From contig OX638368.1 in NCBI GenBank assembly GCA_951812925.1, positions 120,923,309-120,987,308 on the forward strand: a stretch of 64,000 nucleotides of DNA, written 5' to 3'. Each line of letters starts with the position of its first letter. Position 1 is the stretch's first letter. Made by a program: the position numbers and the translations under genes. Positions 22,975 to 35,640 of this stretch are shown piece by piece. The notes below the pieces were generated by a model. It was not told the DNA's origin and made no database searches. It saw only the letters and a list, made by a program, of their open reading frames with translations. The DNA comes from Calliopum simillimum (lineage: Eukaryota > Arthropoda > Insecta > Diptera > Lauxaniidae).

Positions 22975-24740
22975 ATGGAATGTGATTGGAATGGATTGGG
23001 TTAGATTGCATTGGATTGGATCGGAATGAATAGGATTGGATTTTGCCCTAAACTTCGTTGACTTTGATTGATTTGACTATTGGATTGGACTACCATATTT
23101 GGTTGGATTGGATTAGATTGAATTAAATAGAATTGAATTGAAGTGAATTGAACTCAATTAAATGAACATGAATTGAATTAAGTTGCATTGAAATGAAATG
23201 AAATGAAATGAAATGAAATGAAATGAAATGAAATGAAATGAAATGAAATGAAATGAAATGAAATGCAATGCAATGCAATGCAATGCAATGCAATGCAATG
23301 CAATGCAATGCAATGCAATGCAATGCAATGCAATGCAATGCAATGCAATGCAATGCAATGCAATGCAATGCAATGCAATGAAATGAAATGAAATGAAATG
23401 AAATGAAATGAAATGAAATGAAATGAAATGAAATGAAATGAAATGAAATGAAATGAAATGAAATGAAATGAAATGAAATGAAATGAAATGAAATGAAATG
23501 AAATGAAATGAAATGAAATGAAATGAAATGAAATGAAATGAAATGAAATGAAATGAAATGAAATGAAATGAAATGAAATGAAATGAAATGAAATGAAATG
23601 AAATGAAATGAAATGAAATGAAATGAAATGAAATGAAATGAAATGAAATGAAATGAAATGAAATGAAATGAAATGAAATGAAATGAAATGAAATGAAATG
23701 AAATGAAATGAAATGAAATGAAATGAAATGAAATGAAATGAAATGAAATGAAATGAAATGAAATGAAATGAAATGAAATGAAATGAAATGAAATGAAATG
23801 AAATGAAATGAAATGAAATGAAATGAAATGAAATGAAATGAAATGAAATGAAATGAAATGAAATGAAATGAAATGAAATGAAATGAAATGAAATGAAATG
23901 AAATGAAATGAAATGAAATGAAATGAAATGAAATGAAATGAAATGAAATGAAATGAAATGAAATGAAATGAAATGAAATGAAATGAAATGAAATGAAATG
24001 AAATGAAATGAAATGAAATGAAATGAAATGAAATGAAATGAAATGAAATGAAATGAAATGAAATGAAATGAAATGAAATGAAATGAAATGAAATGAAATG
24101 AAATGAAATGAAATGAAATGAAATGAAATGAAATGAAATGAAATGAAATGAAATGAAATGAAATGAAATGAAATGAAATGAAATGAAATGAAATGAAATG
24201 AAATGAAATGAAATGAAATGAAATGAAATGAAATGAAATGAAATGAAATGAAATGAAATGAAATGAAATGAAATGAAATGAAATGAAATGAAATGAAATG
24301 AAATGAAATGAAATGAAATGAAATGAAATGAAATGAAATGAAATGAAATGAAATGAAATGAAATGAAATGAAATGAAATGAAATGAAATGAAATGAAATG
24401 AAATGAAATGAAATGAAATGAAATGAAATGAAATGAAATGAAATGAAATGAAATGAAATGAAATGAAATGAAATGAAATGAAATGAAATGAAATGAAATG
24501 AAATGAAATGAAATGAAATGAAATGAAATGAAATGAAATGAAATGAAATGAAATGAAATGAAATGAAATGAAATGAAATGAAATGAAATGAAATGAAATG
24601 AAATGAAATGAAATGAAATTGATTTGGATTAGGTTGGGTTGGATTTGATTAGATTGGACTGCACTGGATAAGATTTGAATGAATTGAATTGGTTTAGATT
24701 GGAACAAATTGAGTTTAATTTGATTGAATTGAATGGATTA
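22975..24740. repeat. Pentanucleotide satellite with decayed flanks
   Basis: A perfect central array (23191-24615) is flanked on both sides by degenerate GGATT/GAATT/TGATT-type pentamers (22975-23190 and 24616-24740). The flanks look like older array sequence that has mutated, so the locus has been a pentamer array for a long time and the centre has been renewed. Confidence 0.85.
23191..24615 (+). repeat. (AAATG)15-(CAATG)23-(AAATG)247 array
   Basis: By position: 23191-23265 is AAATG (15 copies), 23266-23380 is CAATG (23 copies), 23381-24615 is AAATG (247 copies). I see no interrupted copy in any block. On the minus strand the pentamer has no stop codon in any frame, which produces 70-500-codon frames of repeating HFISF; these are not genes. 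Confidence 0.95.
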
Positions 24741-24749
24741 AAATAGTGA

Positions 24750-26090
24750 CGTAAAATATCTAAAGCAATTGCATAAATTTATAAAAATATCCGAAGTGAA
24801 AAACTCGGTTTTACTGACCCACTAAAATATTGTCCAATAGCTATATATGCATCTCAAGGGTTTAAGAATTGATATTTTATGACTACTAGAGACTGTTGCT
24901 TTGGCTAAGTCAAGCCACAGTCATAGAATATGTACATACATAATTTGTTTTGAATTTTTAACAAATTCCTTCAGAACTCATGATATTTTCAATGTTTTTC
25001 TGTCGTCCTTTGTAGTATTATTTTTGTTGTGAGCGTAAAAGAAACCTTCCCCACCATATTTTTGAGGTCCTTTTTCGTTTTGGTGATTTTTTTTTTTTTT
25101 TTTTTGTGTTATGCCTTAAAGCTATTTTAAAATGATTGGCTTTTATGTCAATATGCGTTAGTTCTTGTTGGGCAAAGTACCCTCAATTTCACTACCGCAT
25201 TTTGTCGGCTTCCGTTTTTCTTTTTTGAATTTTTTCTACTTTGTGCGGGCTCTATTTTTGTTGATGTGTTGTTTTTGTTTCTGTTTCTGATTCTGTTTTT
25301 TTTTTCAAAGATTTTATTTTTGAGCTGCCGCTGTTAATAACAAGCAGCTAAAAACAAAAACATTATTTTGTTGCCCGCGGTGTTCTTTACATTTTTTACT
25401 CGTGTTCTTGCACCGTCACCACAATACCACCATCATCGTGCAGAGTCAAGGCAACAATATATAGAAGCAGAAGCTGAAACAGAAGCTTTTAAGCTGTTTG
25501 ACTGAATTATGATTTTAGCGCCGACAAAAGCATTCATTTTCAACAGCAACAGAAAGCGAAATTTTTTTTTTGTATAGTTTTGTTCCTTCGGATAACAGAA
25601 GATATCAGTAGACAGTTGACCTAAATTTAAGCTGAGGTTTTGAATGGAGTGGGAAGGGATGCTACGCTTCTTAATAACTGCGCTATATGAATTTTGTCTT
25701 AAGTAAACAACGTTATTAACTTTTATGATTCAAAATAATAAATGTGTATTAACTACAGACAATTGGGCAATGTATGGCATGTTAGGGAATTTTTCGACAG
25801 CATATTTAGAAAAAATTGTTACAAACAAGTTTTGGTCACAGCGGAAATTATCATTTTAAAGTCTTAAAGCATATGGCTTAAGCTAAAAATTTTTAAGCTG
25901 TGTTATTACTATATTGTACCTTTGGTCTTTTGGCGGCTCCTATCTGATTTAAGTACGAGCAATTCAATATAAATATTGTGCTCCGTTTTTATTGCTGCAT
26001 TTTTATTGCTACACATAATGCAGTGTAATTAATCTAATATACATCGTATTTTTAAGAATTTGTTTGGAATTTTTTTTTAAAAAAAGGGAA
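24750..26090. other. No gene recognised; simple-sequence rich, possibly non-repetitive
   Basis: Long T runs (25088-25105) and TTTTGTTTCTG-type tracts. The part around 25380-25600 has more balanced composition and no visible repeat partner, so it may be ordinary intergenic or intronic host DNA. Confidence 0.4.
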
Positions 26091-26244
26091 ATGTTACGTA
26101 CAGTGAGTCACATATGTATTTTGCATACAAAAAATATTCCAAAATTCGAATTAATACTCAATTTTTAGCCGTTTCATTCTTGGAAAAGTAATTTTTTTTT
26201 ATAAACTTCGAGTCAATGGAACGTTAACTATGATACCACTTCAT

Positions 26245-26410
26245 AAAAGTTAAGGGTTTTATTTGCTTTATGCCAGACCATGCGGCGTCCATCGGATCCG
26301 AAAATATTATTTTTGCTTTCTATTGGATCCAATAATATAATATTTGCTTTCCATCGGATCGATAGACGCCGTGTGGTCTGGCATAAGGCAAATAAAACCC
26401 TTAACTTTTA
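26245..26410. repeat. Small inverted repeat inside the Tc1-like element
   Basis: AAAAGTTAAGGGTTTTATTT and GCCAGACCATGCGGCGTCC at the left are mirrored by GACGCCGTGTGGTCTGGC and AAATAAAACCCTTAACTTTT at the right, arms about 48 bp. It interrupts the region where the transposase N-terminus should lie. Confidence 0.7.
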
Positions 26411-26429
26411 TAACTTTAAAGCAACAATA

Positions 26430-26894
26430 TTGCATGATGGTGTGTCGTGGGCTGTTCTCGGCTTATGGAATGGGGAAACTTAAGCTTATCGGTGGCAATA
26501 TGGATAGACATGAACATCAGTCCAATTCCACAAAAAAAAATTCCACCCAGTACTTAAAAAATGGGTTTACCACAAGATGGCTTCTTATTTTCAAAAGACA
26601 ATGACTCTAAATACACATCCTGGGACACTTCCGTACAACACCAAAGAGATTAAAACACCACAGCGATATTCTTCTTCAAATCCAATAGAATTTTTTTGGT
26701 CTTATCTTGTGGAAAGGTCAAAAAATACCATATTTTATCAAAAAAATGTGCTCATACAAGTACTGCAAGAAAAATGGGGAAAAACACCGACTGGAAATGT
26801 CGTAAAGGGATGGAATCCTCGCAAAGATGTTTATATGATGTCTCTTCAAATAATGGCTACCATGGTTGTTATTGAAAAAGCCTCTTTTACTTGA
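26430..26894 (+). pseudogene. Tc1-like transposase remnant
   Basis: Fragments in at least two frames resemble a Tc1 DDE transposase: GLFSAYGMGKLKLIGGNMDR (frame of 26344-26604) matches the usual CFSAYGVGKL..EGNMD region. SSNPIEFFWSYLVERSKN, then LQEKWGKTP (frame of 26577-26894), matches the LNPIENLW motif around the catalytic glutamate and the C-terminal helices. The first catalytic aspartate region is lost. Not functional. Confidence 0.7.
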
Positions 26895-27169
26895 TAAACA
26901 ATCTCCAAGTAAAATATAACTAAAAAGCAAAATACTTTTGTGACCTTATAAAAAAGATGAATAAATCATTTCTTTGCTTTTTGGGGGGTTAGAACGCATT
27001 ATTTTAATTTTTTTATGAAGTGGTATCATAGTTAACGTTCCATTGACTCGAAATTTATACAAAAAAATTACTTTTCCAAGAATGAAACGGTTAAAAATTG
27101 AGTATTAATTCGAATTTTTTAATATTTTTTGTATGCAAAATACATATGTGACTCACTGTATATTTTGAA

Positions 27170-28340
27170 AAGAAGCAACAAACATGAACAAGAATAGTAA
27201 TTTTCAATGCAAATTTTGGTACTGAATTATAATCTAGCAAAAGAATGACTCTATCCCTTCTGGCTTTCGAGAAACCCTAACCTAAGAGTTCAGTTTTTCA
27301 GCATCTTGAAGCCTTCAAAATTTGATTCTTTTTGTCATGTTAAATTATATCAATATTTTTTTCGCCTTTGAGTTTTCAAGTGAACGGCTAAGGCTTTAAG
27401 CTGCTTTATAAGGTTTTATGGCTTAGAATTCCCTTGTTTTGTTACATATCCTCAAAAATATTGAAAAGTCAAACTTTAAGGTTAGGATTTTTCAAAAGCG
27501 TTAGAGTCATTGTAATAATCCGCATGGATTCAGCATTGAAAACGACGTTTTTGTGTTTGTTTATAGCTTGTCTTCTGAATATATGTAAAAATTAACTTAT
27601 GAATAAAAAGTTCCAAAAATTTCTTAGAAATGCGATTTTCGTTAATGCGACTATCAGGAATTTTCAAAAAAAAACAAAACAAAATCGAATCTACAAATAG
27701 ACTGAAAATTTTCCGCATACTCAGTTTTGTAGCTAATTTTTGTCAAACATTTTATTTGGTAACCGAAATTCGGACGGCTCGTTTACCGATTTTGACCGCA
27801 GTGAATAACTTTTCATAAAAAAACCTTAAGTGCAAGGACTTTTGTGTAAAACAGAGTTCAGACAAACCTTGTTCACTGATATCTCATTCGTCATAAGTAT
27901 AAGGGAACATTTCACAATAACTCCTTTGTTATCTCTTAGTAACACACTAGTACTACCTGTTGCCTTCCTAAAAAAAATTTTCGGCCTTTACCCCCTTCTG
28001 ATTTTTTAGATTTCTCAAATATACTTTATAAATATGGTCCTTTAAAAGCATAATCATATGAAAATGTCTACTGAAAATTCGTAAATATGTATAATAATAA
28101 ATTTTGTCTGTTTTTCCTTACTTTGTTTTGTGAGAAGGTCAATAACATTATTCAATTACATTTGGAGTTACATTTTGCATACATACGAGTGCATACATCG
28201 ATTTTGTTCACACACGCACAACACTATATATTTATTAAGGTAATAAAGTGCACACAAAATTTTCTTATCCATGGGAATAAAATAAACAATAAAAGTCCTT
28301 ATTTATTTATGAGTTCAATAGTATTTTTTTCTGCTGTGTG
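27170..28340. other. No gene recognised
   Basis: AT-rich DNA with short frames only. No repeat partners noted inside the window. Confidence 0.5.
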
Positions 28341-28344
28341 CTTT

Positions 28345-29570
28345 CTTGTATGTATGTATGTATTCTCCTTTAACTCCTAGGAGGAGCATAGTGCCAATAT
28401 GAAACATCTCCATTCGTTGAGATCCCTTGCGATGACTTTGATCTCTTGCCACGACTTTCCCGATTCTTGTATTCCTTTTCCAGTTGGTTTTGGGTCTACC
28501 ACGTGCTCTACTGCCTTGTGGATTCCACTCAAGAGCCTGGCGACAAACTTCGCTGTGTGGTTTCCGGAGAGTGTGACCAATCGATCCCCATTTGTGCAGC
28601 TTGACCTCGTTTGCTATAGCCCTCTGATTACATTTTTGATGTAGCTCGGCATTTGATATAGAGCGAGGCCACCAAATCTTTAGTATACGCCTTAAGCATT
28701 TGTTGACGAATACTTGCAGCTTGTTCGTTAGTTGTTCAGTAACAAGCCACGTTTCGCACCCAAAACAAAACCGATTTCACATTCGAATCAAAAATGCGCA
28801 CTTTCGTTTTGGTGGATGTAACGGAAGAAGACCATATTTTGTTCAGTTGAGCAAACGCGCCTTTTGCTTTTGCTATTCTTGAGTTGATATCCTCTTTTGC
28901 TCCACCATCCATGGAGATCAGTGGCGGATCCAGCATTGTCAAGAAGGGGGGCCGATTGACCACATTTTTAGATAATAACAGAATGTTTTCAAAATCTTTA
29001 CATATAATTTAGGTTTGAGAGAGGGGGCAATCGCCATCCTTTTGTGATTCCAACACAAGGTCTTCAATTTTGCTTTGCATATCTGAATTTTTGGACGATA
29101 AGAGGCAGATGTCGTCAGCGTAGTCGAGATCTTCCAGATGTTCGGTAAAGTTCCGTTGGATACCCCTTTTGGCCTTATTAAGAGCTTTATCTAGGATATC
29201 GCCAAGAACGATAAGGAAGAGTGATGGTGATAGTAAACACCCCTGCCGTACGCCTGAATTAGTGGTGAATGTCGATGACAACAACCCGTTGTGTAACACA
29301 CTGCATTTACTAAGCTTATGGCCTTTGCGGCAATACCTCTTCGTTGCAGTAAAACCCAGATTTTTTTCTCGGGAGACACTGTCGAAGGCAGTGCTATAGT
29401 CTACGAAGACAAGTTGAAGTGCAGCACGCCACTCGCATGATTATTCGACAATTATTCTGAGGGTGTTGATTTGATTCACGCATGATCGGTTTCGTCGGAG
29501 TCCTGCTTGCTGCTTTCGAATGGCCGAATCAAGTTTTTCGTTTACCCTGTGTGCTTTCTTAGTGTTTTAA
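28345..29570 (-). mobile_element. RTE-type non-LTR retrotransposon, second copy
   Basis: On the minus strand the copy ends at the (CATA)n tail near 28345-28365, just after the conserved CTATGCTCCTCCTAGG box. RT pieces lie in several frames: SGVRQGCLLSPSLFLIVL and LDYADDICLLSS (29299-29009), ISMDGGAKEDINSRIAKAKG (28963-28736), and the C-terminal WQEIKVIARD (28580-28377). It extends further 5' than the 18-kb copy, up to about 29570. A foreign piece at 28919-29035 replaces about 130 bp of RT. It is a dead copy. Confidence 0.85.
28919..29035. repeat. hAT-end-like fragment inside the RTE copy
   Basis: CAGTGGCGGATCCAGCA, then GGGGGGC and, 80 bp on, GGGGGCAATCGCCATCC interrupt the RT frame. CAGTGGCGGATC-type ends with G-runs occur in insect hAT elements (recalled, not searched). 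Compared with the 18-kb copy, the RTE sequence between the two edges is missing, so insertion was accompanied or followed by deletion. A similar single end lies at 41206. Confidence 0.5.
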
Positions 29571-29579
29571 AAATATGAA

Positions 29580-32250
29580 AGAAATTGTCTTGTAAATTTC
29601 AAAAGAACTATTTCTAGCAGCTCGATTTTAATTTTTTACAAAAAATTTTTTTTACATTTCATTACAAAATTTTGAATATAAAAAGTTTTCGCAGTTATCG
29701 TTTATAAAATAAAAATAAAATTTTGAATTGTATGATTTGAATTAAATTGGCTGGAAAAGTTCTGAAAACATCGCATATATAGATGCAAAAAAAGTATTCA
29801 AGTGCTCAGCAAATTCTGGTCTATAAAAATGTATTAAAAACTAAAAATTAAAGGCAAAATCCACCTTCTTATGAATTGGTACATTCAAAATTTATATACT
29901 GAATAGTTACTTAGGGTAATGTGAACTGTGCGGGTGATGTGGTGCACTTTTTACCCATCTGGTTATTTGTGCATATTAAAGCTCGAAAAACATATTTTTT
30001 ACGCTCTTCGGTTTTGCTATTAGGCTGTTTACACGGTGCAATTTCTTACATATGCTGTGAGGTCAATTTGACTTTTTTTAGTACGCTCTGAATAAGTAAA
30101 TTACTTTCTTAGAACTCTGTTTTCCAAGATTCAAATAAATCTAATGCATTTATGGAGCTATTATTCAACGAAAAAATGCATAAACACGTCTGATTTTATA
30201 TTTCTTTTATATATTAAATGATTATTTCAAAAAAGTTATGTGTTCGGGTAATGTGGACTACCCCATATTATATAACGTATATCAACTCTGACTATATCAA
30301 CTTAAAAAAAATTATTACGTGTTTAGAATACCCGAATTTGAGCAATATGGAATACTATTTTACGTATGATTCGGTGTCCCTTATTACTTATTCACTTGTT
30401 AGTATGAATTTGGCTTATCTTTCTAAAAATTATTCTTTAATAAGCCTACACAGCTATTTGATAGCAATTATAATCTTAATTAATACTACTTGACTTTTAG
30501 TCAACAAAAGTTGCTAATAACGGTACTACTTAAGGAAATGGACAGTGTGATCCACATTACCCGATACTTTTCTTTTTCAACTATTTTTAGGTACTGTCAA
30601 TTTATCTGGCCTCACGCTTGAAAATGTTAATATTTTAGTTTATAAATTATCTAATAGTAAAAACAATTGAATAACTAATACTAATTAATTGACCAAACTA
30701 ACCTACTACCATTACTTTGGTAGAAATTGGCGAAAAAGAAAAAAGGTAACCTCAATACCCGAACTTATACTACCTACTCATGTGAAAAACACCAACTGAG
30801 TTCTTTCCAGTTTTGAGTTATTTGAAGTTTTTGGTCTCAAATATTATAGTCTTTAGTTTAATAAGGCCAATGTCTCTGCTAAAAAGTTGTTATTTTCATT
30901 ATGAAAGCGAAACTACGATTTCCATACAAAAAAAAAAAAAAATAAAAAATGGAAGAGATAAGAAATTCTTTTAACTTCAAATATATCAAAACTTAGGGTT
31001 TTTCACTTGAATAGGTACAATATATGAAATAATTTTCTTTAAATAGAGCAATGAGGAAAACATCTAGTACAAATTTATAATAGGAATAAAAGAAACATAA
31101 CTATTGAAGTATCTTGAGTGTAAGGAAACAATGCGCCTTAAGGTTCATCATAAAATTTATATAAAAAAAATGTTCAAAGGCTTCATTGTTAACTGTTTTC
31201 TCATAAAAAAAAAACAAATATCTTTACATTAATCTCAATTTGAAAAATGCTTAGTATTGAACTTTAGATTTGGCAGTAGGTACCTACTACATATATAATC
31301 CGCATTTGTTGTTGCATTACTTCCAGTCGACTGCATTTAATCAACCAATAAAATATTCATGCACAATTGGTTTATAAAAATACAATCAATCAAAAACGAG
31401 GTGTACCTTTAAAAGTTCTTATTTGTAAAAAAGAAATAAAAACAGTTTTTTTTTACCATTTTCTTAAACTTTATGGAATAACTTCTATGCTGTAAAATGT
31501 ATGTGTACATATATTGCTTATCATTTATAGGTCATACAATTCCCTATGAATTGGTTTAGTTTTTTTCGTGCGACTCATCGTTCATGAGTTATGGCACTTT
31601 AAAAATCAACATATAGCATAGTATTGCTATGCACACTAATACGCCGAATCTATGCATTACCAAGCTTCATCACTTTTCTAATTGGAATATCTTCTAAACT
31701 ACAAAAAGTCGTACGAAAACAGCTCCTATGACGTTATTATAGGAAATCACTAGGGCTACAAAATTGTCCTGCACTATTTTTCTTGTGAACTTTAACCTTG
31801 AATAACTTATTACGCAGACACGAGATTTTATGAGACTTTTGAGATAACTTTAAGAACACTAAAATGAAGTTGTATACGAGTTTTCAGCACATTATTTCAC
31901 ATTCCGAGGTAAAACCCTAATTTGACTGACCTATATCAGTAATTAGTTGTTTGTAGTCAGTGAACTTTTGGCTTAGTAGAGTTGATGGATGATGGTCTGT
32001 ATTATATTAAGATGAGCAAAACCACCATTAGCTTTTTGGTTTCTTGAGCCATCGTCCTCTGTTGCACACGGTGATATGGAAGAAAATATTTACGTATAAA
32101 AGTGTCGCTAAAATCGGTTTCGATGAAAAAATTTGTTTTTTTTTTTGCTGATTCAGAATCTTTTTTTTAGCGAAATCCTATCAGATCCCGTTTAAAAGTT
32201 ATACTAAAAATACCTTCTAATTAGTATTTTAGGATTTCTTCAATTAAAAA
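29580..32250. other. No gene recognised
   Basis: AT-rich. GGGTAATGTG-type words recur (29913, 29933 as GGGTGATGTG, 30246) and are mirrored at 30552; see the separate entry. No coding pattern. Confidence 0.5.
30245..30563. repeat. Short inverted-end segment (CGGGTAATGTGG ends)
   Basis: It begins CGGGTAATGTGG and ends with the exact inverse CCACATTACCCG, 319 bp in all. The same 12-base ends enclose 43815-44133, also 319 bp. Interiors look unrelated by eye, so the case for one element family is weak. Confidence 0.35.
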
Positions 32251-32260
32251 TATGTTGTTA

Positions 32261-32660
32261 CATTTGCATAAGGTTACGAAGCTTCTGGGAGGTAATAGGG
32301 GAGGCCTAGGCTTACAAAAAATGTATAGGGTTAAAACTGATTTTCTGCCTCTTTTCAAAAAAAAAAGAATTTTCTTGGATCACCCTAACGTTTTAGGGAA
32401 AACATTTCTATGGCAAAGTTTTAGCTAATTGTAAGAACTTTCAGATAGTGTATATGGTTTATAGACATTAAAAGGATTTCGCAAAGTTTAAAATTGATAT
32501 TTTAATTTTTTTCCCAATTTTTCGACTTTGATGGCCATTTTAGTATGAAAAAGGTCCTAATAATATAGCTTTTTGTATTTTTTTTTGAAATCTTTGTTAA
32601 ATTTTCTTCAATCCGATAGTACATTTATCATATCAATTTTTTTAATTGAGGTTAGACAAC
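32261..32660. repeat. Single arm of the 38.8-kb palindrome family
   Basis: ATAAGGTTACGAAGCTTCTG, GGATCACCCTAACGTTTT, AGATAGTGTATATGGTT and TGGCCATTTTAGTATGAAAA run in the order of the arms at 38794-39602 and 58333 onward. No inverted partner follows before the LINE remnant at 32764. Confidence 0.6.
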
Positions 32661-32763
32661 AATACTTTTCTATGTAACACACGGGTTACTCGCATGAGTT
32701 GCGCTGCATATGATGTAGTGATGAGCAAACCAGGACCAAGACCAAGACTATAGTAGTCTTGGT

Positions 32764-33655
32764 CTAGTTCTTGCACATTGGTTTGAAACAATTACCAAGA
32801 TTTTCCCGTCTTACATAGTTGGGAAACGTATTCCAAAGTCTAATGGCGCTTATGAAGAAAAGCCTACTAGTATTTAGTAAATTGTGCCTAGGAATTATCA
32901 GATTAAATGATCTGGCTGATTGCGAAAATTGTAGCTTATCATAAAGATACCTTGGAGTTTGAGTATTGATAAGCCTATGTAAAAACAAAAGAATTCGAAT
33001 ATTTAAATAGTCCATCAAACCACAACCAAGAATACCCATACTTATTGTTGAGATATGGTCAAAACGGCAAACACTATAAACATATCTAGCAGCACTAATA
33101 AAAGCCATAAGCAGCTTATTTTGCGACTGGGAATCAAGTTTGCAGTATACAACATCAAAATATGTTATTGTGGGTATTATAAGTTGTAGTACAAGTCGGC
33201 ATCTCGTTTCAGGAGGAGTAAAGTCAGCAGATATTCGTTAAAGGCGTAAGGTCCCGTAAATTTTCCCTACAATGCTGTTAATATGGTCAGTACATGTCAG
33301 TTTTGTATTTAAAATAAATCCAAGATTTTTAACTTTATTCACATAGTCAAGTTGGGCAGTAACAAAAAACAAGGGGGGATGTCAACAAGACTGGCATCAC
33401 TCTTCGCAATGGGTAAAGCTTTTGATTTGAGTGGATTAATGAGGAGTTTCTTAAAAACAGCCCATTCATTAAGCGAAGTTAAGTCAGAATTCAATCGGTA
33501 AATTAAGTCTTGTAAAAGTCCAATAGGTCGAGATATATACAGTTGAATGTCGCATAAGCATGCACGCTTGAAAATTCACAAACAAAAAAAATATCATTGA
33601 TGAAGATGGAAAAAAGGAGAGGACCCAAATGTTCATCCAAATAAAATATTAATAT
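32764..33655 (-). pseudogene. Non-LTR retrotransposon RT, C-terminal remnant
   Basis: On the minus strand, EHLGPLLFSIFINDI (near 33640-33595) is the RT motif before the YADD box, which is degraded here to YAT. Further on (33108-32764) comes the LINE C-terminal region: FDHISTISMGILGC, RILLFLHRLI, PRYLYDKLQFSQSARS and IRLWNTFPNYVRR. Stops and frame changes lie between the pieces. Wording differs from the LINE at the window start, so it is another family of the Jockey/CR1 group. Confidence 0.8.
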
Positions 33656-33658
33656 AAT

Positions 33659-33970
33659 GAAATAATGGATGTGAAGATTCCGAGGATGAACAGCAAAGCC
33701 AAAATGGTTTCTTGGATACTGGAGCAATTAAGGCATTTAAAAAGGTTTTAGCGAAACACGTTAAATACGATAGAGACGCCAATGGCAATCTTTCTTTAAT
33801 TATATCATTTGACGAAACAACAATTTTTGAATGTTTCGATTACGATGAAGATTTTGATAAAATTGTAGGATGTGTCCAAAGAGAAAATAGACTACGTTTT
33901 AAAGGACTGACAAAAAATGCTATGATAAGCATACAGTCGGTTGATGGAGAATGGCATTATATTCTCTTCT
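33659..33970 (+). pseudogene. P-element/THAP9-like transposase fragment (tentative)
   Basis: An open frame from about 33659 carries IISFDETTIFECFDYD, then IVGC and KNAMISIQSVDGEWHYILF. This pattern (FDE, aromatic-YD, I-x-G, then W before a hydrophobic Y/F block) fits the catalytic region of P/THAP9-type transposases. The frame is cut at 33970 by a hAT insertion and resumes at 35884 (YYFSKSRFTKKQV), which reads as the natural continuation. An in-frame stop precedes 33659 and another follows near 35925. The nominal start at 33712 is a TTG, so no real start exists. Family identity is from pattern memory. Confidence 0.5.
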
Positions 33971-34245
33971 CAAGGGCGTACGCAGGATGTCATCTAGGGG
34001 GGGGCCAAACTCAAATTTTGCGAACCTTTTTTTTTTTTTTTTTTGAGAAATTTCAATGTAAGAGTGTATATTTTTGTGCACTAAAATATTAAATAAAAGT
34101 TCATAATAACTTATGAAGGTACTTAGATAACTTTCTAAATAAAAATTTGCATAGGTATGTTATCTTTTAAATACATATCACATTTCTAAACTAATTTGAG
34201 GTCGCTGACTCCAAAAAACGCATTAATTTTTTTTCCGAGGAACCG

Positions 34246-34831
34246 CACACTGGGGACTCCATGTTCAAAACCACCCACAAATCGCAATTTTCATCGAAAT
34301 ATAAAAATTCTTAAAGTGGGATATTTCGTTTTATAATACTGAAGAATGGTACGAAGCTTAATTTCCTTAATATGACTCAATATGGGACTCCGACGCTAAA
34401 TGGGAGTTTTTGGCTTTTGAACGCCCGCGGAAGGCAAAAATCTTTTTTTACTCAAGAGGAAAGCATCTTACGAAAAAAGTGTACAAGGCATAAAATGCTT
34501 AGAATAGTTCAAGCAATTACGTGTGATTTTTTTGGAATTTTTTTAAACTTTTTTTTTTTGAATAAGGCATTTTTTGCCTTGTACGCTTTTTTCGTAAGAT
34601 GCTTTCCCCTTGAGTAAAAAAAGATTTTTAATGGTATCTCTATTTTTTTAACATTGAATTACATATTTCAAGGTCACTCGGCAAATTGATTAAGTCACAT
34701 TTAGGAAATTAAGCTTCGTACCATTCTTCAGTATGACAAACGAATATCCCACTTTAAGAATTTTTATATATCGATGAAAATTGCGATGTCTGGGTGGTTT
34801 TGAAACAAATCACTTCTATAGCCCCAGTGTG
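34246..34831. repeat. Palindromic element nested in the hAT
   Basis: CACACTGGGG at the left mirrors CCCCAGTGTG at the right. Inner arms also mirror: AAATCGCAATTTTCATCG, AAGTGGGATATTTCG, AATGGTACGAAGCTTAATTT and CATCTTACGAAAAAAG. The last box and GGCTTTTGAACGCCCGCGG link it to the palindrome family at 55585. Confidence 0.75.
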
Positions 34832-35044
34832 AGTCGTTCTAGTAATAATCGACACTTTCGATTTTTGAGGTTATAGCTCTAATTTTATAAAAAAATATTT
34901 CGAGAAACCCAATTTTGATCGAATTTTTTTATACACTATTTTAAAAAACTCTCACGCTTCTTTTAAATGTAACAATTTTGCAATATTTTTTATATTTTTA
35001 TTTATAAGTGTATTTAATTTTAAATATTTTAAGCCCAAATTTAC

Positions 35045-35640
35045 TAAAATCAGATCATATTTTAAAAAGTTATTAAGGTTTCACATTTTGATTTTCATCG
35101 GAAAAATAAACAGGTACAATAAACTGGGTCGATTTTTATGAAGCAAAAGAATTGTAAAATGTTTAAAATGCTTAGAATCGTACAAAGTACACGTGTGAAT
35201 TTTTTTAGAGTTTTTGGAATTTTTTTTTTCTTTTTCTTTGACCAATTTTTGAAAAGTTAAAAAAAGTCTGAAAAAATTTATAAAATACTTTGAATGATTT
35301 TAAGCATTTTAAGCCTCATACGTTTTATTCGTAAGAGCCTTCCTTTTGAGTAAACGAATGCTTTTCTGACCACGTAATTGAAAAACATAAAAAAATCGAC
35401 TTTTGGAACCGGATATTATCTATACTACCTTCACAAAAAATTTTGAATTTTTTAATGCAGCATTTTTTGCAAAAACATTGTCTTTAGTTTTAAGCAGCTT
35501 TGGGTATCCCTTCTGAGAAGAAAAAAAAGTTATGAGCAAAAAACATTTTCTGTACCTGTTTATTTTTACGATAAAAAAACGAATAGTCCTACTTCAGTGA
35601 AAGCTCAATAACTTTTTAAAATATTATCCGATTTTACTTT
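35045..35640. repeat. Second palindrome nested in the hAT
   Basis: CAGATCATATTTTAAAAAGT and AAATAAACAGGTAC (35048-35118) are mirrored by GTACCTGTTTATTTTT and ACTTTTTAAAATATTATCCG (35555-35630). The centre includes mirrored AAAATGCTTAGAATCG-like text. Confidence 0.65.

Larger units (their letters stand above)
26101..27158. mobile_element. Tc1/mariner-type element with ~150-bp inverted ends
   Basis: The ends CAGTGAGTCACATATG and CATATGTGACTCACTG are flanked on both sides by TA (26099-26100 and 27159-27160), the Tc1/mariner target duplication. The inverted repeats extend about 150 bp inward, to ATGATACCACTTCAT at the left and ATGAAGTGGTATCAT at the right. The interior holds a broken transposase and a small hairpin insertion. 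At 1.06 kb it is shorter than usual Tc1 elements (about 1.6 kb). Confidence 0.85.

Noticed and set aside
23178..24707. A 509-codon minus-strand frame of repeating HFISF residues
   Set aside because: It is the translation of the (AAATG)n satellite, open only because the pentamer lacks stop codons.
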